A stretch of DNA of 50,726 nucleotides from Nocardia pseudobrasiliensis NBRC 108224 (GTDB lineage Bacteria > Actinomycetota > Actinomycetes > Mycobacteriales > Mycobacteriaceae). Positions 24,932 through 35,728 of this stretch are shown one piece after another. Below the pieces are notes generated by a model that did no database searches, was not told where the DNA came from, and saw only the letters and a list, made by a program, of their open reading frames with translations. Both the position numbers and the translations under genes were made by a program. How positions within the stretch are numbered: position 1 is the stretch's first letter; each line of letters starts with the position of its first letter. The DNA is taken from the NCBI RefSeq assembly GCF_001613105.1, contig NZ_BDBS01000007.1, positions 1-50,726 of the forward strand, in the 5' to 3' direction.

Positions 24932-25507
24932 TCAGCCCAGTGCGGCGGCCGTGGGGACCACGACGCCGTAGAGGTCGGCGATCGTGGCCAGCGCGGCGGC
25001 GTGCAGGTCCGCGGCGGTCACCGCGTCGATCGGACGGGCCGCGCAGGCGTCGGCGACCACGGTCGGGCGATTGCCGCGCAGGAAAGCGCCTGCGGTGGTG
25101 AAGGTTACGCACATATGCGTCATGAAGCCCGCGACGATCACATTGTCGTTGCCCGCGGCGTCGACGTACTTGCCGAGTTCGGTGCCGACGAATCCGTCCG
25201 GGACGGTCTTGACGATCACCGGCTCGCCCTCGATCGGCGCGACGCGGGGATGAATCTGTCCGATCTCGGCGCGGATGTCGTAGGGCGTATCCGCGCCGCC
25301 GTCGTTGATCACGTGCAGGACCGTGGCCCCGGCGGCCCGGGCGCGAGCGAGCAGTTCGGCGGCGGCGGCGAGGGCGGGCTCCCAGCCGGTGAGTTCCATG
25401 ACGCCGCGGGTGTAGGTGTTCTGGTAGTCGACCAGGATCAGCGTCGCCTCGGCCAGGGCCGCCGGGCTCTGATCGAAGCCGTTGAGTTCGCGCAGGGTTG
25501 TCGCCAT
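24932..25507 (-). CDS. Isochorismatase-like cysteine hydrolase
   Basis: The product has 191 residues. The catalytic triad is visible as Asp in LILVDYQNTY, Lys in PVIVKTVPDGF and Cys in AGFMTHMCVTFT. These enzymes cleave amides, often nicotinamide-like or unknown substrates. GGAAGGACAG lies just before the ATG at 25507; an open frame running on to 26239 is only a shadow of the next gene. The divergent GlxA-type regulator 103 bp away is the usual partner for such hydrolases and probably controls it. Confidence 0.88.
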   Translation of the reverse strand: MATTLRELNGFDQSPAALAEATLILVDYQNTYTRGVMELTGWEPALAAAAELLARARAAGATVLHVINDGGADTPYDIRAEIGQIHPRVAPIEGEPVIVKTVPDGFVGTELGKYVDAAGNDNVIVAGFMTHMCVTFTTAGAFLRGNRPTVVADACAARPIDAVTAADLHAAALATIADLYGVVVPTAAALG

Positions 25508-25610
25508 CGTCTGTCCTTCCGATTTTCTCGAACCGCCTGGTCGGCGGCCGATTTCCAGGCTAGGGCGAGGCAGGCGTGTCGGAAATGTCATGTAGGCTGC
25601 AGATTCGGAC

Positions 25611-26624
25611 ATGCCCTTCATCGAGCGGACGGACCAGTTGAGCGCCATCGAACGCTTGATCGTGATCGTCGTCTTCGACGGCGTCGACCTGCTGGATGTG
25701 ACCGGTCCGCCGGAGGTCTTCGCGCTACTGCGCCGCGAATTGGGCGAGCCGACCGGATACGAGGTGGTGCTGGCGGCCGAGACGCTGGATCCGGTGACGA
25801 CCGCGGCCGGGGTTCGGGTGCTGCCCGATATCACCTTCGCGCAGGTGTCCGCGCGGCGGATCGATACGCTGCTGGTGCCCGGCGCGGTGGAGGTCGACGA
25901 GGATCGGCGAGTGCGCGCCGTTACCGATCCGGCGGTGGTGGAGCGGGTGCGGCTGCTGTCGGGTGAGGCGCGGCGAGTGGCGTCGGTCTGCGTCGGGGCG
26001 CATATTCTCGCGGCGGCCGGACTGCTGGACGGCAAGCGCGCGACGACGCACTGGTCGACGGCGAAACAGCTTGCGGCCGAACATCCCTCGATCGAGGTGG
26101 ATGCCGATCCGATCTTCATTCGGGAGAACGACATATGGACCGGCGCGGGTATCACCGCGTGCCTGGATCTGACGCTGGCGCTGGTGGCCGAGGATTTCGG
26201 TGAGCGCTGGGCGTTGCGGGTCGCGCGGCAGCTGGTCATGTATCTGAAGCGACCGAGTGGTCAGAGCCAGTTCAGCGTGTCGCTCGAACCGGTGTCGACC
26301 ACGCGTCGCATCGATGCGCTGCGGCACTACATCACGACCAATATCGCCGCGCCGCTGACCGTTCCGGAACTGGCCGAACGGGCCCATGTGAGCGAGCGGC
26401 AGCTGGCGCGGATCTTCAAATCCGAACTGGGCACGACGCCCGCGGCCTATATCGAATCGGCCCGCGTCGAAATCGCCCGGCATCACTTGGAAACCACCGA
26501 TCACACGCTGGAGCGCGTCGCGACGCTGTGCGGGTTCAACACCACCGACACCCTCACCCGCGCGTTCCGCCGGGTGCTGGACACGACACCGACCGAATAT
26601 CGAAATCGCTTTCGGCTGAGCTGA
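25611..26624 (+). CDS. GlxA-type AraC-family regulator with DJ-1/PfpI domain
   Basis: The 337-residue regulator has an N-terminal DJ-1/PfpI amidotransferase-like domain (about 15-190, with VVFDGVDLLDVTGPPEVFAL and the nucleophile-elbow position SVCVGAHILAAAGLLDGKRATTHW). Two AraC helix-turn-helix motifs follow at the C-terminus (about 230-335; LTVPELAERAHVSERQLARIFKSELG and GFNTTDTLTRAFRRVLDTTPTEYR). The Cys of the elbow is present. Such proteins activate nearby amide or betaine catabolism genes, here most likely the divergent isochorismatase-like hydrolase. The MarR gene converges 4 bp after its stop. Confidence 0.9.
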   Translation: MPFIERTDQLSAIERLIVIVVFDGVDLLDVTGPPEVFALLRRELGEPTGYEVVLAAETLDPVTTAAGVRVLPDITFAQVSARRIDTLLVPGAVEVDEDRRVRAVTDPAVVERVRLLSGEARRVASVCVGAHILAAAGLLDGKRATTHWSTAKQLAAEHPSIEVDADPIFIRENDIWTGAGITACLDLTLALVAEDFGERWALRVARQLVMYLKRPSGQSQFSVSLEPVSTTRRIDALRHYITTNIAAPLTVPELAERAHVSERQLARIFKSELGTTPAAYIESARVEIARHHLETTDHTLERVATLCGFNTTDTLTRAFRRVLDTTPTEYRNRFRLS

Positions 26625-26628
26625 TTTG

Positions 26629-27090
26629 CTACGGTCGCGGCGGCGGGCCGGGGATGAGTGCGGCCAGGGCGGCGGTTAATCCGGCGCGGTGGTCGGGGGT
26701 CAGCAGGTCCAGCAGTTGGCGATCGAGGCGGGCGGTGACCTCGGCGGCGATGGTCAGCAATGCCCTGCCGTGTTCGGTGACCTCGAGGCGGGCGCGACGA
26801 CCCTGGCCCGCATTGCGGCGGGCGACCGCGCCCATATTCTCGAGGTTGCGGACCGTGGCGTGCATGCTCTGGGCGGTGATGCCCGCGCGGCGGGCCAGAT
26901 CGCTGTAAGACAGTTCGGGATTGCGCGCGAGATGACCGAGCGCGCCGAGCAGCCGCAGGCTCAGGCCGTGTTCGGCCAGCGCCTCCTCCAGACCCCGGGC
27001 GGCGAGCCGGCCCGCCATGATCAGCCGGGCCGTCACCGAGGTGATCATGGCCTCGCCACCGGTCGGGGGCGATTCGGGGTCGGGGCTCAT
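26629..27090 (-). CDS. MarR-family transcriptional regulator
   Basis: The product has 153 residues and a winged helix: GLSLRLLGALGHLARNPELSYSDLARRAGITAQSMHATVRNLENMGAVAR, then the wing NAGQGRRARLEVTEHGRALL. Helices for dimerisation flank it. It lies divergent from the DUF2269-like membrane protein gene with 91 bp between and a candidate dyad in that gap, so it may control that gene and itself. Ligand unknown. Confidence 0.88.
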   Translation of the reverse strand: MSPDPESPPTGGEAMITSVTARLIMAGRLAARGLEEALAEHGLSLRLLGALGHLARNPELSYSDLARRAGITAQSMHATVRNLENMGAVARRNAGQGRRARLEVTEHGRALLTIAAEVTARLDRQLLDLLTPDHRAGLTAALAALIPGPPPRP

Positions 27091-27150
27091 CTAACGGCTC
27101 GTTTCGGCAGGTCGGGTCGGGATGTGTCGGATGACTCACCTTCGCTTCAG

Positions 27151-27180
27151 CCTAGCTTGCAGCCGGGCTTAAAGTTTAGG
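27151..27180. promoter_or_regulatory. Imperfect dyad, candidate MarR operator
   Basis: CCTAGCTTGCAG (27151-27162) is roughly complementary in reverse to CTTAAAGTTTAGG (27168-27180). The repeat lies in the 91-bp gap between marR and the divergent membrane protein gene, directly before the latter's GTG. This is the right size and place for a MarR site, but mismatches in the arms keep it tentative. Confidence 0.3.
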
Positions 27181-27181
27181 G

Positions 27182-27658
27182 GTGACCAAGGCTCTCCTCT
27201 CCCTGCACGTCATCGCCGTCATCCTCGCGATCGGTCCGGTGACCGTGGCGGCCAGCATGTTCACCCCCTTCGTACGCCGCGCCCTCGCCGCCGAGGAATC
27301 CACCCGCGACACCGCGTCGCTGCGCACCCTGCACCGCATCTGCCGGGTCTATGCCGCGGTCGGCGTGGCCGTCCCGGTCCTGGGCATCGGCACTGCCGAC
27401 AGCATGGGCATCCTGACCGAGGTCTGGATCGCGGTCTCGATCGCCCTGACCATCGCCGCGGCGGCCGTCCTCGGTTTGGCCGTCCTGCCGCGACAGGCGA
27501 ACATCCTCGCGAATTTCACCGCCGACACCCCGACCGCCGAACCGGCGCTGGCCAAGGCTCTCGGCCGCCTGGCCTCCTATACGGGCCTGTTCAACATTCT
27601 GTGGGTGACGGTCACGATCCTGATGATCGTGCGTCCGGGCTCATCCACCCACGCCTGA
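27182..27658 (+). CDS. DUF2269-like integral membrane protein
   Basis: The product has 158 residues and four transmembrane segments (about 5-25, 55-75, 80-100, 130-150), starting LLSLHVIAVILAIGPVTVAASMF, which resembles the DUF2269/predicted integral membrane group. No catalytic motif. The GTG start at 27182 has no clear Shine-Dalgarno sequence and directly follows AT-richer DNA (TTAAAGTTTAGG), so a leaderless transcript is possible. The divergent marR suggests regulated expression. Confidence 0.7.
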   Translation: MTKALLSLHVIAVILAIGPVTVAASMFTPFVRRALAAEESTRDTASLRTLHRICRVYAAVGVAVPVLGIGTADSMGILTEVWIAVSIALTIAAAAVLGLAVLPRQANILANFTADTPTAEPALAKALGRLASYTGLFNILWVTVTILMIVRPGSSTHA

Positions 27659-27745
27659 GCCCGGGCATTCCCATATGTGAACAATATTGTCGCCCAACGT
27701 CTTTCGTGTGAGAATTCTTCCATCCGAAATCGATGGAGCGCCATC

Positions 27746-28273
27746 ATGATTCACACAGGGAAATATCCGATGTCCGTCGCCGCGGGCGCCTTCGGACTTC
27801 TGTTCGGCCTCGCATCGGCCGTCACCCAGGCCGCACCGCCCGTCACCGCGTATGTAACCTCCTACGGCTACAACGACAATGACGACGGTGCGGGCCACTA
27901 CGGCACCGATGTCATCGCCTACCCCGGCCTGCACCAGCACGCGACCGAGGATCTGGGTACCTTCGACCACCCCACCACCTTCGCCACCGACCCCCGGGAA
28001 TTCACACCCGGCACGAAAATCTATGTCCCCCATCTTCGCAAGTATTTCGTCATGGAGGACGGCTGCGTCGAATGCACCTCCGACTGGAACAACCGCAGGT
28101 ACCACGTGGACCTGTGGATGGGTCCCTCGGCCCTACAACCCGAACCAGCCCTCGACGACTGCGAGGCCGCGATCACCGGTGATTTCCAGATAATGCCCGC
28201 GCCCGCCCCCGACCTACCGGTGGACACGACCCCCATGTTCTCCAACGGCAGATGCACCGTGCACCTCTACTGA
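27746..28273 (+). CDS. Secreted cysteine-containing protein of unknown function
   Basis: The product has 175 residues. After a signal peptide (hydrophobic 8-25, cleavage near TQAAP) comes a mature domain with FVMEDGCVECTSDWNNRRYHVDLWMGP, a paired-Cys and acidic/His motif. GTKIYVPHLRKYFVM is reminiscent of extracellular double-psi barrel or expansin/RlpA-like proteins, though I cannot place it firmly. GGAG (27734-27737) supports the ATG at 27746; Met at 27770 is an alternative. Its 3' end overlaps the convergent kinase gene by 7 bp. Confidence 0.68.
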   Translation: MIHTGKYPMSVAAGAFGLLFGLASAVTQAAPPVTAYVTSYGYNDNDDGAGHYGTDVIAYPGLHQHATEDLGTFDHPTTFATDPREFTPGTKIYVPHLRKYFVMEDGCVECTSDWNNRRYHVDLWMGPSALQPEPALDDCEAAITGDFQIMPAPAPDLPVDTTPMFSNGRCTVHLY

Positions 28274-28785
28274 CCGATCCGCCGCACCACCGCGGCATGA
28301 TCGACCGGATTGCCGGTGTCCACCCGCAGCACGGGCGTGAGTCCCAGCGGAATCCCGTTGGCGGCCCACCGATCCCAATCCTCGGCCAACCTCCGCTCGT
28401 CCTCGTACAGCGACCCGCGGGACCGACGGGCATAACGCTCGCGAGCCGTCCCGGGCGGGACGTCGCACCAGATCTCGACCGCGTGCGACGCGCGGCTGAG
28501 CGCGATTCCGGCACGGGCGAATTCGAGGTCGCGCGGGCGATACCACCACGAGTCCACCACGGCGTGGCCCCGGGCGGCGGCCGCCAGCGCCCAGATGGTG
28601 TCCATTGCGATAGCGCCCAGCGCGGGACCGGCGATGCGGTCGCCGAGATCTGCGGCCAGCGCCTCCTTGATTCGGTCCTTGCTCAGTAGGCAGGCGTCGA
28701 GTTCGTGAGCGAGGCCCTGGGCCAGGGTCGATTTACCCGAGCCGGGAAGACCGTTGACCAGCACCAGGATTCGGGTATCTGCCAT
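28267..28785 (-). CDS. P-loop kinase of the AAA_33/Zeta-like group
   Basis: The product has 172 residues. Walker A is GLPGSGKST (about 12-20), followed by LLSKDRIKEAL (substrate/magnesium Asp), VVDSWWYRPRDLEFARAG and the lid Arg stretch ARERYARRSRG. This is the pattern of small ATP-dependent kinases that phosphorylate metabolites such as nucleosides, sugars or antibiotics. It lies 15 bp after argH and could be co-transcribed with it, but no link to arginine synthesis is evident. Substrate unknown. Confidence 0.83.
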   Translation of the reverse strand: MADTRILVLVNGLPGSGKSTLAQGLAHELDACLLSKDRIKEALAADLGDRIAGPALGAIAMDTIWALAAAARGHAVVDSWWYRPRDLEFARAGIALSRASHAVEIWCDVPPGTARERYARRSRGSLYEDERRLAEDWDRWAANGIPLGLTPVLRVDTGNPVDHAAVVRRIGQ

Positions 28786-28800
28786 GTCACAGGTCGGAGA

Positions 28801-31082
<2,282 letters not shown>

Positions 31083-31094
31083 TTGCGCAGGCTA

Positions 31095-32297
31095 CTACTT
31101 CTTGCTGAGATCCCGGCGCGCGGCGACCTTGGACGACAGGCCGTGGATCTGCACGAATCCCTTGGCCAGCGATTGGTCGAAGGTATCGCCCTCGTCATAG
31201 GTGGCCAGATTGAAGTCGTAGAGCGACTCGTCGCTGCGGCGGCCGTTGACCACGACGCTGCCGCCGTGCAGCACCATGCGCACCTCGCCGGAGACATGGT
31301 CCTGGGTGTTGGCGACGAACGCGTCCAACGCGCGCTTGAGCGGGGAGAACCACAGGCCGTCGTAGACCAGCTCGCCCCAGCGCTGCTCGACCTGCCGCTT
31401 GTAGCGACCGAGTTCGCGCTCGATGGTCACGGCCTCGAGTTCCTGATGCGCGGTGATCAACGCGATCGCGCCCGGGGCCTCGTAGATCTCGCGGCTCTTG
31501 ATGCCCACTAGCCGGTCCTCGACCATATCCAGGCGGCCCACACCCTGGCGGCCCGCACGGGTGTTGAGTTCGGTGATGGCCTCGTACACGCTGACCGGGC
31601 GGCCGTCGATGGCGACCGGAACGCCCTTGTCGAAGGTGATGATCAGCTCGTCGGGGGCCTCGAAGTTGACCGTCGGGTCGACGGTGTAGTCGTAGACGTC
31701 CTTGGTCGGGGCGTTCCACAGATCCTCGAGGAAGCCGGTCTCCACCGCGCGGCCCCACAGGTTCTGGTCGATGGAGAACGGCGACTTCTTGCTGACCGTG
31801 ATCGGCAGCGAGTTCTCCTCGGCGAAGGCGATGGCCTTCTCCCGCGTCCAGGCGTAGTCGCGCACGGGCGCGATCACGTTCAGATCGGGCGCGAGCGCGC
31901 CGATGCCGACCTCGAAGCGCACCTGATCATTGCCCTTACCGGTGCAGCCGTGCGCGACCGTGGACGCGCCGTGGTATTCGGCGGCCTCGACGAGGTGCTT
32001 GACGATGAGCGGACGGCTGATCGCCGACACCAGCGGATAGCGGCCCATGTAGAGCGCGTTGGCCTGCACGGTCGGCAGGCAGTACTCATCGGCGAACTCG
32101 TCGCGCGCGTCCACCACGATCGCCTCGACCGCGCCGCAGTCCAGCGCGCGCTGGCGGACGACGTTCATATCCTCGCCGCCCTGGCCCAGATCGATCGCGA
32201 CCGCGACGACCTCCGCCCCGGTCTCCTTGCCGATCCAGCTGATGGCGACGGAAGTGTCCAACCCGCCGGAATAGGCGAGTACGACGCGATCGGCCAT
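31095..32297 (-). CDS. argG: Argininosuccinate synthase
   Basis: It joins citrulline and aspartate using ATP. The product has 400 residues: ATP-binding [12 protein letters not shown] at the start, [39 protein letters not shown] and [18 protein letters not shown]. Length is normal. GAGGAG lies about 8 bases before the ATG. An ARG box 86 bp upstream, nearly identical to that of argC, indicates ArgR control. It heads the argG-methyltransferase-argH unit, about 12 kb from argR. Confidence 0.97.
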   Translation of the reverse strand: MADRVVLAYSGGLDTSVAISWIGKETGAEVVAVAIDLGQGGEDMNVVRQRALDCGAVEAIVVDARDEFADEYCLPTVQANALYMGRYPLVSAISRPLIVKHLVEAAEYHGASTVAHGCTGKGNDQVRFEVGIGALAPDLNVIAPVRDYAWTREKAIAFAEENSLPITVSKKSPFSIDQNLWGRAVETGFLEDLWNAPTKDVYDYTVDPTVNFEAPDELIITFDKGVPVAIDGRPVSVYEAITELNTRAGRQGVGRLDMVEDRLVGIKSREIYEAPGAIALITAHQELEAVTIERELGRYKRQVEQRWGELVYDGLWFSPLKRALDAFVANTQDHVSGEVRMVLHGGSVVVNGRRSDESLYDFNLATYDEGDTFDQSLAKGFVQIHGLSSKVAARRDLSKK

Positions 32298-32382
32298 GTC
32301 AGACGCTCCTCAGGTTTCGTGTGCTCGAGACTGCGGCGGCCTCGGACCCGCCGCCTCCCCGGACCGCCCGAACCGCTTACAA

Positions 32383-32414
32383 ATGATTATGCATGACGAT
32401 GCAAGCTCATTCAT
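32383..32414 (-). promoter_or_regulatory. ARG box upstream of argG
   Basis: This 32-bp element contains two ARG-box half sites around ATTATGCAT and GATGCAAGC and matches the argC element at 27 of 32 positions. It lies 86-117 bp before the argG ATG. On the argG strand it includes CATAAT, which could be the -10, so bound ArgR would block RNA polymerase. Recognition is based on the known ATGCA-type actinobacterial ARG box and on the match between the two sites. Confidence 0.8.
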
Positions 32415-32646
32415 AATCGGGGTCGCCGATCACCGCGCGGGGCAGCCGAGCCGCAGGTCCTCGCGGCGGTAGCGCGAGGCGTGGGCCGACGCCGCTTCCC
32501 ACCCCGCGCCGGAATCAATGATCATATGCGGCGAAACTGGACAATTACCGCGAAACCCCATGTGGTTCAAGGCGATAGCCCGCATGCGCCGGATGGGGTG
32601 TGGGAGCCTTGAAGAGGCAATATCCGGGCGCGGGAAGGATCGAACG

Positions 32647-32802
32647 GTGCTTACGAACTTCGGCAGCTTGTTCTATCAGATCGGGTCGGACATCTTGATG
32701 GTCGGACAGTCGGTGATCCAGCTCGTCTCCGACCTCTTCGGCGCGGGCGGTGGTTACGGCGGCGGCGGGGTATACCCGCCGGGGCAGTACCCACTGGCCT
32801 GA
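32647..32802 (+). CDS. 51-residue amphipathic Gly-rich peptide
   Basis: From the GTG at 32647, with GGAAGGA (32633-32639) ahead, the peptide runs LTNFGSLFYQIGSDILMVG, QSVIQLVSDLFGAGG, then GYGGGGVYPPGQYPLA. Residues 3-33 form one strongly amphipathic helix without a signal peptide or full transmembrane span. Size and style recall the tiny helical cell-wall channel proteins PorA/PorH of corynebacteria, but there is no clear sequence match. The longer open frame from 32518 is Arg-rich upstream and lacks a ribosome site. It stands alone between argG and a secreted protein gene. Confidence 0.55.
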   Translation: MLTNFGSLFYQIGSDILMVGQSVIQLVSDLFGAGGGYGGGGVYPPGQYPLA

Positions 32803-32850
32803 GCGTCGTGGTCGGATGCCCCCCAGCGACATCCGACCACGATCCCTCAT

Positions 32851-33390
32851 TCAGGACAGCGTCATCAGACCCTGGATCGACAATGTGGTCAGCCCCCGCG
32901 AACCGCATTTCTGATTGGTCTGCGCGCCCAGCGTCAGCAGCGAGATGCTGTCGGCCTTCAGCTCGCCGTCGCTGACCGCGGCATCGATGGACAGCCCGTT
33001 CGACGAACCGGGCGTGATCCGCAGCGCGAAGGAACTGGTCGCGCCCGAGACCCAGCCGAGGGTTCCGCTGCCGTCGGCGCTGATCGCCAGTCCGCATTTA
33101 CCGCCGCGGGCCGCGGTCGCGGTGGCCTGGGCGGTCGCCTTGATCGTGCTCGCCGACAGCTGATCGTGCCGACCGTTCATCGAGGTGCAGCCCTCGAGCG
33201 TCCCGGTGATGTCGACATTGGCCGAGCCGTCGGCCTTCAGGGCCGGATCGAAGTAGAACTCGAGGTTCACCGAACAGGTCAGATCGCCGCCGCTGGCCTG
33301 TGCGGGGGCGGCCGGGACGGACAGCAGGACCGCGCCGAACGGCAGCGCCGCGGCGAATAGGGCCATTGCTCGGAAGTGTCGCACTGCCAT
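32851..33390 (-). CDS. Secreted protein of unknown function
   Basis: The product has 179 residues with a signal peptide (hydrophobic 9-28, cleavage near PAQASGG). The mature part is Ser/Thr/Gly-rich with four Cys (LTCSVN, EGCTSM, KCGLAI, KCGSRG) likely in two disulphides, and a repeating beta pattern. It resembles small exported actinobacterial proteins of about 180 residues whose roles are not known. There is no operon partner: the 176-bp gap before the lldD-like gene holds nothing recognisable. Confidence 0.72.
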   Translation of the reverse strand: MAVRHFRAMALFAAALPFGAVLLSVPAAPAQASGGDLTCSVNLEFYFDPALKADGSANVDITGTLEGCTSMNGRHDQLSASTIKATAQATATAARGGKCGLAISADGSGTLGWVSGATSSFALRITPGSSNGLSIDAAVSDGELKADSISLLTLGAQTNQKCGSRGLTTLSIQGLMTLS

Positions 33391-33566
33391 GACCGAGTAC
33401 CTCCAGCTTCACTGCGTGACATGCCGTTTCGGAGATCAGAAAGGCGTGCTCAAACTACAGCGTGGCCTACTGTCCGCGGTCGGTTTGGGAGCGCGCGGAG
33501 ATCGACTCGGCGAAACATCCTGCGCCCCAGCGCCTATCGCTAGGGGTTCGGGCGATAGGGGTTGCG

Positions 33567-34784
33567 TCAGCGTTCCAGCAGTCGTACGTGGCCGGGTTCG
33601 AGTTCCTCGACCGAGCCGACGCCCAGTAGTTTCATCGTGCGGGTCAGCTGGGTGCGCAGGATCTCGATGGCCCGATCCACCCCGGCCTCTCCCCCGGCCA
33701 TCAAACCGTACAGATACGCCCGGCCGATCAGCGTGAAGCGAGCGCCCAGCGCGAGCGCGGCCGCGATATCGGCCCCGTGCATGATGCCGGTGTCGAGGTG
33801 AATCTCCAGTTCGTCGCCGACCTCGGCCCGCACCGCGGGCAGCAGCCGCAGCGGCACGGGCGCTCGATCCAGTTGGCGGCCACCGTGATTGGACAGCACG
33901 ATACCGTCCACCCCCAGCCCCGCGAGCCGTTTGGCATCCGCGACGGTCTGCACGCCCTTGACCAGCACCCGACCCGGCCAGCGCTCGCGCAGCCAAACCA
34001 GATCCTCGAAGCCGACGGTCGCGTCGAACATGACGTCCAGCAGTTCGGCGACCGTGCCCGACCAGCGATTCAGCGAGGCGAAGGCGAGCGGTTCGGTGGT
34101 CAGGAAATTCCACCACCAGTGCGGTTTACGCAGCGCGTCCAGCGCGCCGGCGAAGGTGATCGACGGCGGGACGGTCATTCCGTTGCGCACATCGCGCAAC
34201 CGGGCCCCGCCGACCGGCACGTCGACGGTCACCACCAGGGTGTCGAATCCGGCCGCCACCGCCCGGTCGACCAGCGCTATCGATCGGTCGCGGTCCTTCC
34301 ACATGTACAACTGGAACCAGTTGCGCGCCCCGGAACCCGTTGCGGCGGCGACATCCTCGATCGCGGTGGTGCCCATCGTCGACAGGGTGAACGGAATTCC
34401 GGCCCGCTCGGCCGCCCGCGCCCCGGCGATCTCTCCCTCGCTGTGCATCATGCGGGTGAATCCGGTGGGCGCGATCCCGAACGGCAGCTCCGCCCGTCGG
34501 CCCAGAACGGTTGTGCCGGTATCGGTTTCGGCCACATCGCGCAGGATCGCGGGCTGGAATTCGATCTCCTCGAACGCCCGCCGCGCCCGGTCCAGGCTGA
34601 TCTCCGCGTCGGCGGCCCCGTCGGTGTAGTCGAAGGCCACCTTCGGCGTGCGCTTGCGCGCCAGCTCCCGCAGATCCCAGATCGTCTGCGCCCGGGCCAG
34701 TGTGCGCGCTCGGCCCGGGAAGGGCCGCTCGAAGCGCAGCAGCGGCGCCAACTCCCGGGGTCGGGGCATGCGGCGTTTCATCAT
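33567..34784 (-). CDS. lldD: FMN-dependent alpha-hydroxy-acid dehydrogenase, L-lactate dehydrogenase-like
   Basis: The 405-residue TIM-barrel flavoenzyme has [53 protein letters not shown] and the catalytic His in [12 protein letters not shown], then the FMN site [19 protein letters not shown]. Length and motifs fit quinone-linked L-lactate dehydrogenase (LldD). It is the second gene after the SDR (7 bp apart). The fucose pathway encoded next door splits its C6 acid into pyruvate and L-lactate, so oxidation of L-lactate is the natural job here. Other 2-hydroxy acids remain possible. Confidence 0.87.
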   Translation of the reverse strand: MMKRRMPRPRELAPLLRFERPFPGRARTLARAQTIWDLRELARKRTPKVAFDYTDGAADAEISLDRARRAFEEIEFQPAILRDVAETDTGTTVLGRRAELPFGIAPTGFTRMMHSEGEIAGARAAERAGIPFTLSTMGTTAIEDVAAATGSGARNWFQLYMWKDRDRSIALVDRAVAAGFDTLVVTVDVPVGGARLRDVRNGMTVPPSITFAGALDALRKPHWWWNFLTTEPLAFASLNRWSGTVAELLDVMFDATVGFEDLVWLRERWPGRVLVKGVQTVADAKRLAGLGVDGIVLSNHGGRQLDRAPVPLRLLPAVRAEVGDELEIHLDTGIMHGADIAAALALGARFTLIGRAYLYGLMAGGEAGVDRAIEILRTQLTRTMKLLGVGSVEELEPGHVRLLER

Positions 34785-34791
34785 GGCGACC

Positions 34792-35550
34792 CTACCCGCG
34801 CCGCAATCGCAGCGAGTGCATGCCCGCGTCGACCTCGAGCATGGTCGCGGTGGTCGAAGCCGATCCCGGCCCGGCCAGATAGCACACCGCCGCGGCCACC
34901 TCCTCGGCGTCGACCAGCCGCCCGTGCGGTTGTCGCGCCCGCAGCGCCGCGAGTTCGGCCGCGGGATCGTCGCTGGCGGCGAGCAGCCGCTGCACCCACG
35001 GGGTGTCGACGGTGCCCGGATTGACGCAGTTGACCCGGATGCCCTCGCCGATGTGATCGGCGGCCATGGCCCGGGTCAGGGCCAGCACCGCGCCCTTGCT
35101 CGCACTGTAGGCGGCGCGATTCGGCAGGCCGGTGGTCGCCGCGATCGAGCAGGTGTTGACGATCGCGGCCGCGGGCGAGCGGCGCAGATGCGGCAGCGCG
35201 GCCCGCGAGACCCGCACCGCGCCCAGCACATTCACCTCGAACACCCGCCGCCACTCGTCGTCGGAGTTGTCCTCGATCGTGCCCTGCGCGCCGATTCCGG
35301 CATTGTTGACCACGATATCGATCCGGCCGAAGCGATCGGCGACGGCCGCGACGGCGGCGCGCACCGACGCGTCGTCACGGACATCGCACACCACCGCCGC
35401 ACCCTCGGGCCCCGGTTCGTCGCCGGGGTCCAGATCGAGGACTGCCACCCGCGCGCCCGCGCCGAGAAATGCCGTGGCGACGGCCTTTCCGATACCGGAC
35501 CCACCCCCGGTCACCACCGCCGCCAGACCCGCCAGCGATCCCTCGGACAT
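34792..35550 (-). CDS. SDR: probable 2-keto-3-deoxy-L-fuconate dehydrogenase
   Basis: The product has 252 residues, a classical short-chain dehydrogenase: TGGGSGIG (14-21), the NNAG motif, Ser in [10 protein letters not shown] and YSASK with catalytic Tyr near 155. It would oxidise 2-keto-3-deoxy-L-fuconate to the 2,4-diketo acid. That role is inferred from context: the fuconate dehydratase is encoded divergently and the diketo-acid hydrolase in the same locus, and this step is otherwise missing. An operator-like site (35565-35581) lies 15 bp before its start. Confidence 0.8.
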   Translation of the reverse strand: MSEGSLAGLAAVVTGGGSGIGKAVATAFLGAGARVAVLDLDPGDEPGPEGAAVVCDVRDDASVRAAVAAVADRFGRIDIVVNNAGIGAQGTIEDNSDDEWRRVFEVNVLGAVRVSRAALPHLRRSPAAAIVNTCSIAATTGLPNRAAYSASKGAVLALTRAMAADHIGEGIRVNCVNPGTVDTPWVQRLLAASDDPAAELAALRARQPHGRLVDAEEVAAAVCYLAGPGSASTTATMLEVDAGMHSLRLRRG

Positions 35551-35564
35551 ATCGCCTCACCCCA

Positions 35565-35581
35565 CAATCGCTCCGATGTTT
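35565..35581 (-). promoter_or_regulatory. Candidate FucR (GntR) operator before the SDR-lldD unit
   Basis: Read on the minus strand the site is AAACATCGGAGCGATTG. It matches the site inside the lactonase gene (42636-42652) at 14 of 17 positions and shares the ACATCGGA core with the site at the fuconate dehydratase promoter. It lies 15-31 bp before the SDR start, suitable for repression. GATGTT (35575-35580) and AACATC (35597-35602) also form a wider inverted repeat. Confidence 0.45.
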
Positions 35582-35664
35582 ACCACTGGCGAACCTAACA
35601 TCTGTCCGCGTGGAGCAGAGGAGTTTGCCTGTGATTGCTGAAGATTGGCATCCGAATCATCCTC

Positions 35665-35692
35665 TTGCCTTGCTAGACATCGGATGTATAGT
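35665..35692 (+). promoter_or_regulatory. Promoter and operator of the L-fucose operon
   Basis: TTGCCT (35665-35670) and TATAGT (35687-35692) are 16 bp apart and suit a housekeeping promoter about 40 bp before the dehydratase ATG. The 17-bp AGACATCGGATGTATAG (35675-35691), with the odd-centred palindrome ACATC-G-GATGT (35677-35687), fills the spacer and -10. It matches the copy near gntR at 15 of 17 positions. A repressor bound here would block the polymerase. GAGGA (35718-35722) is the ribosome site. Confidence 0.6.
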
Positions 35693-35728
35693 CGTGATCC
35701 AGATCACTGATCGAAACGAGGATCGCGC

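Noticed and set aside
25508..26239. N-terminal extension of the isochorismatase-like hydrolase
   Set aside because: It is antisense to the GlxA-type regulator, and a good ribosome site precedes the ATG at 25507.
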